From positions 1 to 27,956 of IMG/VR virus record IMGVR_UViG_3300036715_001952: 27,956 nt of DNA. One strand, 5' to 3'. Origin of the DNA: a virus. This document shows positions 25,105-27,956 of this stretch, piece by piece; positions within the stretch are counted from its first letter, which is position 1; each line of letters starts with the position of its first letter. The notes below the pieces were generated by a model. That model did not search any database and had not been told where the DNA came from. It was given only the letters and a program-made list of their open reading frames with translations. The position numbers were made by a program, and so were the translations under genes.

Positions 25105-25222
25105 TTTTACACATTTACACATTACACTTACTTTTAAAAATAATAATAAAATATATAATAAGGAGGCAGTAGTACATATATATAAGGGTTTGGTTTTAGT
25201 GTAAATGTGTAAATGTGTAAAA
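25105..25222. repeat. Origin-like inverted repeat of 8-bp iterons around an A+T-rich core
   Basis: The right arm (25198-25222) contains three consecutive 8-mers, GTGTAAAT, GTGTAAAT and GTGTAAAA (25199-25222). The left arm (25105-25128) is its reverse complement apart from one missing base. Between them lie 69 bp with about 14 G or C. An 11-bp direct repeat GCACTTAGCTT flanks the whole at 25090-25100 and 25238-25248. More TGTGTAA copies stand nearby (25050, 25265). Iterons flanking an easily melted core are typical of replication origins; a large cruciform or operator is the alternative. Confidence 0.6.
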
Positions 25223-25235
25223 TGTGCTGTAAACA

Positions 25236-25250
25236 GGGCACTTAGCTTGC
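25236..25250 (+). promoter_or_regulatory. Sigma54-like site 1
   Basis: GGGCAC-TTAGC-TTGC has GG-N10-GC spacing and one mismatch to TGGCAC-N5-TTGC; it is followed by A, as in the consensus. It faces the rightward genes. It overlaps the 11-bp direct repeat, so it may instead be part of that element. Confidence 0.35.
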
Positions 25251-25294
25251 ACAACACAAAAACAATGTGTAAAATTCAGTATCGTTGTTTAACT

Positions 25295-25309
25295 TGGCAC
25301 AATACTTGC
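25295..25309 (+). promoter_or_regulatory. Sigma54-like site 2 (perfect core)
   Basis: TTGGCAC-AATAC-TTGC matches the sigma54 core TGGCAC-N5-TTGC exactly, with a pyrimidine before it. It faces right, 300 bp before the first rightward gene. A downstream hairpin or gene start is not evident, so it may be one of several tandem starts. Confidence 0.45.
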
Positions 25310-25372
25310 CACGCGTGCGCGTTCCATATTATTAACGCTACATGGCGGCTATAAATCACTAATAATGCCCTT

Positions 25373-25382
25373 ATGCGCGCAT
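25373..25382. promoter_or_regulatory. 10-bp palindrome ATGCGCGCAT, copy 1
   Basis: A perfect dyad follows a -10-like TAATAAT by a few bases. The same 10-mer occurs at 25989-25998 and 26598-26607, next to TACAAT motifs. It may be a shared operator. Confidence 0.4.
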
Positions 25383-25496
25383 ATCGTGTTGCACTTAACC
25401 ACACTGTGTAGTATTTTGCACCTGCGCCTAACCCTTGCATTTAGGGCACTTACAGGCGTTACGTAATTTATACGTTGCATAAAGCATCATATGCCT

Positions 25497-25511
25497 TGGC
25501 AGTTATATTGC
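25497..25511 (+). promoter_or_regulatory. Sigma54-like site 3
   Basis: TTGGCAG-TTATA-TTGC has one mismatch (G for C at the end of the -24 box) and the correct GG-N10-GC spacing, facing right. Confidence 0.4.
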
Positions 25512-25541
25512 GTAAGTGCTGTAATACCGCAAGTTACATTT

Positions 25542-25556
25542 TGGCACGGCCTATGC
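25542..25556 (+). promoter_or_regulatory. Sigma54-like site 4, nearest the first rightward gene
   Basis: TTGGCACG-GCCT-ATGCA fits the whole -24 box including the following G. It has A for T at the first base of the -12 box. RNA would start near 25568, 44 nt before ATG 25612 and just before the dyad at 25572-25590. Confidence 0.45.
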
Positions 25557-25571
25557 AAATATAGGGTATGC

Positions 25572-25590
25572 CTTAACCGCCCCGGTTAAG
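25572..25590. promoter_or_regulatory. Dyad CTTAACCG-CCC-CGGTTAAG before the first rightward gene
   Basis: Perfect 8-bp arms lie around 3 bp, 21 bp before ATG 25612. It could be an operator or, if RNA starts near 25568, a hairpin at the extreme 5' end of the message that protects it. No U tract follows, so a terminator is unlikely. Confidence 0.55.
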
Positions 25591-25611
25591 CCACTTCCAA
25601 AGGTGCCCACC

Positions 25612-25896
25612 ATGGCAAACATCAAAGCCCCCACCGCCGTCACCGCCGTCGTCACCCCTGCTGCCCCCACCAGCATCCCCGCCATCCCCGCCGTCAAGGT
25701 GCCCAAGGTGGCGCTGGGCACCATCACCGTCTTGGCCAAGGCCAACCCCAAGCGGCCCGGCACCATCGCCTACCGCACGTTCGCCCTTTACACCAACGGC
25801 ATGTCCACCCACGCCTTTATCAACGCTGGCGGTTTTGGCGCGGCGCTGGCCTGGGATGTTAAGCACGGCTTTATCACCGTTACCCCTTCCTACTAG
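25612..25896 (+). CDS. Small conserved phage protein with NPKRPGT motif, function unknown
   Basis: The 94-residue protein has a low-complexity Ala/Pro/Val/Thr start (about 1-35). A compact domain follows: VALGTITVLAKANPKRPGT (36-54), FALYTNGMSTHAFINAGGFG and AALAWDVKHGFITV. The NPKRPG...Y..GM...G......WDV.HG.I pattern occurs in small proteins of many phages. The fold and role are unknown to me; a short DNA-binding domain is possible. ATG 25612 with AAGG 6-10 bases before it is preferred over GTG 25603. It is the first gene of the rightward unit, behind the sigma54-like site at 25542. Confidence 0.65.
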   Translation: MANIKAPTAVTAVVTPAAPTSIPAIPAVKVPKVALGTITVLAKANPKRPGTIAYRTFALYTNGMSTHAFINAGGFGAALAWDVKHGFITVTPSY

Positions 25897-25908
25897 CCCA
25901 TCGGCCCT

Positions 25909-25934
25909 GGCCCTGCCCCTTCGGGGGTGGGGCC
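25909..25934 (+). terminator. GC-rich hairpin after the NPKRPG gene
   Basis: GGCCCTGCCCC pairs with GGGGGTGGGGCC around a short TTC/TTCG loop, with one mismatch, 12 bp after the stop. No U tract follows. It is at the same relative place as the hairpin at 26520-26543, so partial termination or RNA protection is likely. Confidence 0.5.
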
Positions 25935-25946
25935 TCCGGCCTAGCC

Positions 25947-26015
25947 GGCCTCCAATCCCAGCCTCACTTCTATCTACCTTCAGCTACAATGCGCGCATCG
26001 GGCGCATCCTCTCAT
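25947..26015 (+). promoter_or_regulatory. Duplicated upstream control block, copy A
   Basis: This 69-bp block is repeated at 26556-26624 with about five differences and no gaps. It contains TACAAT (25985-25990), whose last bases begin the palindrome ATGCGCGCAT (25989-25998). No TTGACA-like -35 lies at the right distance, so if it is a promoter it needs an activator or another polymerase. Confidence 0.55.
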
Positions 26016-26025
26016 GGGGCCTACC

Positions 26026-26118
26026 ATGGTCAATCTTCTTAGTTTCCGCGCCAGTACCCTTTTCTGCGCCATTATCCTCACCGCCGTTGCTTTCTTCCTT
26101 GGGGGTTTCTGTGTCTAA
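26026..26118 (+). CDS. 30-residue single-span membrane peptide
   Basis: A short frame encodes MVNLLSFRAS followed by an apolar stretch TLFCAIILTAVAFFLGGFCV, enough for one membrane span with positive charge only near the N-terminus (R8). GGGG lies 6 nt before its ATG. Its stop overlaps the GTG start of the next gene by 8 nt. The paralogous locus downstream lacks this insert. It could be a membrane effector or simply a leader that couples translation; the family is unknown. Confidence 0.45.
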   Translation: MVNLLSFRASTLFCAIILTAVAFFLGGFCV

Positions 26119-26509
26119 GTTCCAGCCCATCCCGCCCTCCCTGGGCAACCTCTGCCTCAAGCACGTGCCACAGGTTCCGGCCGCCCAGCTTCAGTTGGGG
26201 CAGCTTCTTCGTAGTGGCTCCAACGATCGGCTCCAACGTGTTAGTGCTGTCTTCTCGCACGTGGTCAGCGCCCTCCCCGGGCTCAACCTTGGCGCAGCCC
26301 TCAGCCCCACCCAGTCCCTCGCACGTCTCGCGCAGGGCTGGCGCATCGTGGAACTCGCTTCTATGGGCTACGTCCGCCATGGGGCTTACCATCAGCCCAA
26401 GCGCATCGTCTACCGCACGTATTGGTGCGATCCCAAGGGCAACATCTTCGTCCCCGCCTCAGGCACTCCCAAGCTCCGCTGGGTCCGCATTGCCCAGCGC
26501 TCTCTCTAA
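26111..26509 (+). CDS. Duplicated small phage protein, copy A, function unknown
   Basis: The 132-residue protein is closely related to the one at 26635. They share MSKF, LCLKHVP, GQLLRSGSN-D/E-RLQ, VFSH, SALPGLN, SPTQ, GWRIVEL, GYVRHG, PKR, TYW-x-DP, IFVPAS and RWVR. The protein is basic and rich in Arg, Leu and Ser, with no membrane span. GTG 26111 is chosen because it aligns with the Met of copy B and has GGGGG 5 nt before it; a longer open frame from 25835 runs through the control block and is not credible. The N-terminus has about 8 extra residues compared with copy B. A DNA- or RNA-binding role is possible but unproven. Confidence 0.65.
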   Translation: MSKFQPIPPSLGNLCLKHVPQVPAAQLQLGQLLRSGSNDRLQRVSAVFSHVVSALPGLNLGAALSPTQSLARLAQGWRIVELASMGYVRHGAYHQPKRIVYRTYWCDPKGNIFVPASGTPKLRWVRIAQRSL

Positions 26510-26519
26510 CCTACACTCA

Positions 26520-26543
26520 GGCCCAGCCCTCCGGGGCTGGGCC
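26520..26543 (+). terminator. Hairpin after copy A
   Basis: A perfect 10-bp stem GGCCCAGCCC/GGGCTGGGCC has loop TCCG, 10 bp after the stop at 26509. No U tract follows. It may be a weak terminator or an mRNA 3'-end protector. Confidence 0.55.
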
Positions 26544-26555
26544 AGCACCAATCCC

Positions 26556-26624
26556 GGCCTCCAATCCCAGCCTCACTTCTATCTACCTTAAGCTACAATG
26601 CGCGCATTGGGCGCGTCTACTCAT
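26556..26624 (+). promoter_or_regulatory. Duplicated upstream control block, copy B
   Basis: It is about 93% identical to 25947-26015, with TACAAT at 26594-26599 and the palindrome ATGCGCGCAT at 26598-26607. Just before it, CCAATCCC(G/A)GCCT occurs twice in tandem (13-bp unit, second copy inside the block). Copy B's start codon follows about 10 bp after the block, without the small membrane ORF present in copy A. Confidence 0.55.
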
Positions 26625-26634
26625 AGGGGTGGTC

Positions 26635-27030
26635 ATGTCTAAATTCCTACCACAAGGTTCAGGCCCTCTGTGCCTCAAGCATGTCCCCGCCAATCCGATT
26701 ATCGGCCAGCTTCTTCGTAGTGGCTCCAACGAGCGGCTCCAGGTCATCACTGGTGTCTTCTCGCACATGATCTCGGCCCTTCCTGGCCTCAACCGGGGCG
26801 TATCCATCAGCCCCACCCAGGCCCAGAATCGGCTCGCCAACGGCTGGCGCATCGTTGAACTCCGCAGCGCGGGCTATGTCCGTCATGGGTTCTACACATT
26901 CCCCAAGCGCAGCGTCAGCACCACCTACTGGCTTGATCCCAACAACCGGATCTTTGTCCCCGCTTCGGTCGCTCCGCCCTTCCGCTGGGTGCGCGTCGCT
27001 CGTCGCAACATCAGCCAACCCACCGCCTAG
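26635..27030 (+). CDS. Duplicated small phage protein, copy B, function unknown
   Basis: The 131-residue protein starts MSKFLPQGSGPLCLKHVP and keeps the shared blocks GQLLRSGSNERLQ, SALPGLNRG, GWRIVEL and GYVRHG, and ends ISQPTA. By eye roughly 60% of residues equal copy A, and some stretches are nearly identical in DNA (around 26705-26745 versus 26200-26240), which indicates a fairly recent duplication. AGGGG stands a few bases before ATG 26635. A longer open frame from 26422 overlaps copy A and the hairpin and is rejected. Divergence is greatest at the N-terminus and after PKR. Confidence 0.68.
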   Translation: MSKFLPQGSGPLCLKHVPANPIIGQLLRSGSNERLQVITGVFSHMISALPGLNRGVSISPTQAQNRLANGWRIVELRSAGYVRHGFYTFPKRSVSTTYWLDPNNRIFVPASVAPPFRWVRVARRNISQPTA

Positions 27031-27038
27031 GAGATCAC

Positions 27039-27341
27039 ATGTCCAACATCGCTACCCTCGTTACCGCCGAAATTCTTGCATCCATGGCCCGGGACAACGG
27101 AATCACCGCGTTCAGGCTCTCTCAGGCGCAACAGTCCGCGCTTGAATCAGCCGTGGCAACCATGATGACCACGTTGATCACCGACATCGCCAGTCCGGTA
27201 AACAGCGATGTGCCCACCATTTCCACCGACTACCTCAACAAGATCCCCGGGTATCTGGGCACCGGCGGCGTGGATAACTCGCTCACCAACATCTTTGTCA
27301 CCGCCGATACCTACGGCTACCCCACTTCCAAGGAGGTCTAG
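27039..27341 (+). CDS. Small protein, function unknown
   Basis: The 100-residue protein has AGGAG 5 nt before its ATG and lies 8 nt after the previous gene. It appears to have a helical N-terminal half (LVTAEILASMARDNGITAFR, then an Ala-rich helix to about 50). The second half is rich in Gly, Asn, Thr and Asp (YLGTGGVDNSLTN). There is no membrane span and no motif I recognise. Gene packing suggests one transcript with the genes on either side. Confidence 0.55.
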   Translation: MSNIATLVTAEILASMARDNGITAFRLSQAQQSALESAVATMMTTLITDIASPVNSDVPTISTDYLNKIPGYLGTGGVDNSLTNIFVTADTYGYPTSKEV

Positions 27342-27342
27342 C

Positions 27343-27552
27343 ATGGCCTACACCGAAACGAACTTCAAGACCAAGAAAGCGCTGAAGGAGGCCGTCGCCC
27401 TTGGGCGTCAGATCAGCGTCTACAGCCCCGGCCTCGGCACGATCCCCGCCAACGGCGAGGTCTGCGTAGAGGGCCCGCACTACCCTGAGCCTCACCGCTG
27501 GTATGCGAGAGTCAAGCTGGCTAATGGTGTGATCACCAAGGTGCTCGGATGA
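27343..27552 (+). CDS. Small conserved phage protein with GPHYPEPHxWYA motif
   Basis: The 69-residue protein reads KTKKALKEAVALGRQISVYS, PGLGTIPANGEVCVEGPHYP, EPHRWYARVKLANGVITKV. The block EGPHYPEPHxWYA followed by a short beta hairpin is common in small phage proteins of unknown function. AGGAGG lies 6 nt before ATG 27343, directly after the previous stop. A small beta-rich fold with conserved His and Trp is likely. Confidence 0.7.
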   Translation: MAYTETNFKTKKALKEAVALGRQISVYSPGLGTIPANGEVCVEGPHYPEPHRWYARVKLANGVITKVLG

Positions 27553-27743
27553 TCATGGTCTGGCACATTGACCCTGAGTGCATCAAGCTCATCGAAACGA
27601 ATTTAGGCCGGCAGATGACTGGCGCGGAGTTCATCTCGCGAGTGACCAAGATCCGAACCACCAGTGCAGTCTCTGCCGGAGCTCTCGTGCGCCACATGCG
27701 CCAGAAGGGCGAGATGGCCGACTGGGAAGAAATCTATGAGTAG
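27549..27743 (+). CDS. Small phage protein, function unknown
   Basis: The 64-residue protein (MIMVWHIDPECIKLIETNLG and onward) overlaps the previous stop by 4 nt (ATGA), so it is probably translated by coupling. The Met at residue 3 is an alternative start. It contains a helical segment with TGAEFISRVTKIRTT and ends in acidic residues WEEIYE. I recognise no family. A small nucleic-acid-binding or regulatory protein is possible. Confidence 0.5.
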   Translation: MIMVWHIDPECIKLIETNLGRQMTGAEFISRVTKIRTTSAVSAGALVRHMRQKGEMADWEEIYE

Positions 27744-27888
27744 CCGGTATCAGGCCGCGGAGGTCTTCAAAACCTACAAGGAGTGGCGACTGCTGAACCG
27801 CGAAGTTCTCACACATTCCGTTCCACATGGGTGGACCTGGAACAACTATGCACTCTACACCATCTCTCAAACCAAGGAGCTCACATGA
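27736..27888 (+). CDS. Small protein, function unknown
   Basis: A 50-residue frame begins MSSRYQAAEVFKTYKEWRLL and ends YTISQTKELT, rich in aromatic and charged residues. Its ATG overlaps the previous gene's stop by 8 nt, and its TGA overlaps the following ATG (ATGA). The tight chaining supports it as a real gene. No homologue is recognised. Confidence 0.45.
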   Translation: MSSRYQAAEVFKTYKEWRLLNREVLTHSVPHGWTWNNYALYTISQTKELT

Positions 27889-27956
27889 GCGTCAACACTG
27901 CCCACGACTACCAGGAAAAGGTGACCCACCGGATCAGGATCACCGTGCCTGTGATC
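27885..27956 (+). CDS. Partial gene at the right edge
   Basis: ATG 27885 has AAGGAG 5 nt upstream and opens MSVNTAHDYQEKVTHRIRIT before the window ends. The 24 visible residues do not identify it. The overlap with the previous stop suggests it continues the same operon. Confidence 0.5.
   Translation, partial: MSVNTAHDYQEKVTHRIRITVPVI

Larger units (their letters stand above)
24457..25611. other. A+T-rich non-coding control region between divergent arms
   Basis: This 1.15-kb gap separates the leftward late operon from the rightward small-gene operon. No frame in it has a plausible start with a ribosome-binding site. From left to right it holds a late promoter, a 23-bp tandem repeat, a GC-rich hairpin, an array of 14-15-bp repeats, a diverged 19-bp direct repeat, an origin-like inverted repeat and four sigma54-like sites. 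The A+T content is clearly higher than in the flanking genes. Structures are listed separately. Confidence 0.8.

Noticed and set aside
25156-25175. AAGGAGG in the A+T-rich core as a ribosome-binding site for a hidden gene
   Set aside because: No ATG, GTG or TTG lies at a usable distance on the plus strand, and stops follow at once.
24761-25257. Two minus-strand frames (24761-25009 and 25018-25257) in the control region
   Set aside because: They run across the repeats and the iteron arms, have odd Cys/His/Thr-rich composition and no convincing ribosome-binding site.
25835-26110. Extended N-terminus for copy A of the duplicated gene
   Set aside because: It would include the end of the NPKRPG gene, the hairpin and the duplicated control block; the paralogue starts at MSKF, which aligns with GTG 26111.

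Overview
The window is part of a tailed double-stranded DNA phage of podovirus type, probably infecting a Gram-negative host. The evidence is a complete P22-style morphogenesis block: small and large terminase, a 724-residue portal, scaffold, P22-gp5-type coat, gp4- and gp10-type tail accessory proteins, three probable ejection proteins and beta-helix tailspikes. No integrase, repressor, tRNA or rRNA gene was seen. The coding DNA is fairly GC-rich. One 1.15-kb gap (about 24457-25611) is much richer in A+T and holds nearly all the non-coding structure.

Layout. (1) 1-2518, plus strand: the end of a nucleotide-metabolism operon. It holds a partial gene resembling the alpha-glutamyl/putrescinyl-thymine pyrophosphorylase or 5-hmdU-kinase-helical-domain group, a thymidylate-synthase/dUMP-hydroxymethylase homologue, an HD-domain nucleotidase and a DUF3310 protein. 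The set suggests that thymine is replaced or hypermodified in the phage DNA. (2) 2538-2557: a hairpin between converging transcription units. (3) 24456 down to 2560, minus strand: a nearly gapless late operon in the order terS, terL, portal, scaffold, coat, terminator, small head proteins, gp4-like, gp10-like, long fibre, cupin-like protein, three ejection proteins, two tailspikes, lysis genes. Many genes overlap by 1-8 nt (ATGA or TAATG junctions). Gene order and lengths follow P22 genes 3-2-1-8-5-4-10-(26)-14-7-20-16-9, except that a 743-residue fibre occupies the slot of the tail needle. (4) 24457-25611: the intergenic control region. It holds a sigma70-like late promoter facing left, two arrays of short tandem repeats, a probable origin-like structure (8-bp iterons in inverted arms around a core of about 20% GC), four sites matching the sigma54 -24/-12 pattern that all face right, and several palindromes. 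(5) 25612-27956, plus strand: small, mostly unrecognised probable early genes. They include a recent duplication of a 131/132-residue gene together with its upstream control block, and a 30-residue membrane peptide inserted before one copy.

The two plus-strand units at the window ends read in the same direction. They would be one early arm if the genome is circular or circularly permuted, opposite a single leftward late arm. Several small genes reported here are 58 codons or shorter and were found by reading the junctions directly: 3070-3228, 3536-3634, 17523-17699, 26026-26118 and 27736-27888.

All functional calls come from reading motifs, gene order and ribosome-binding sites by eye. No database search or structure prediction was run.
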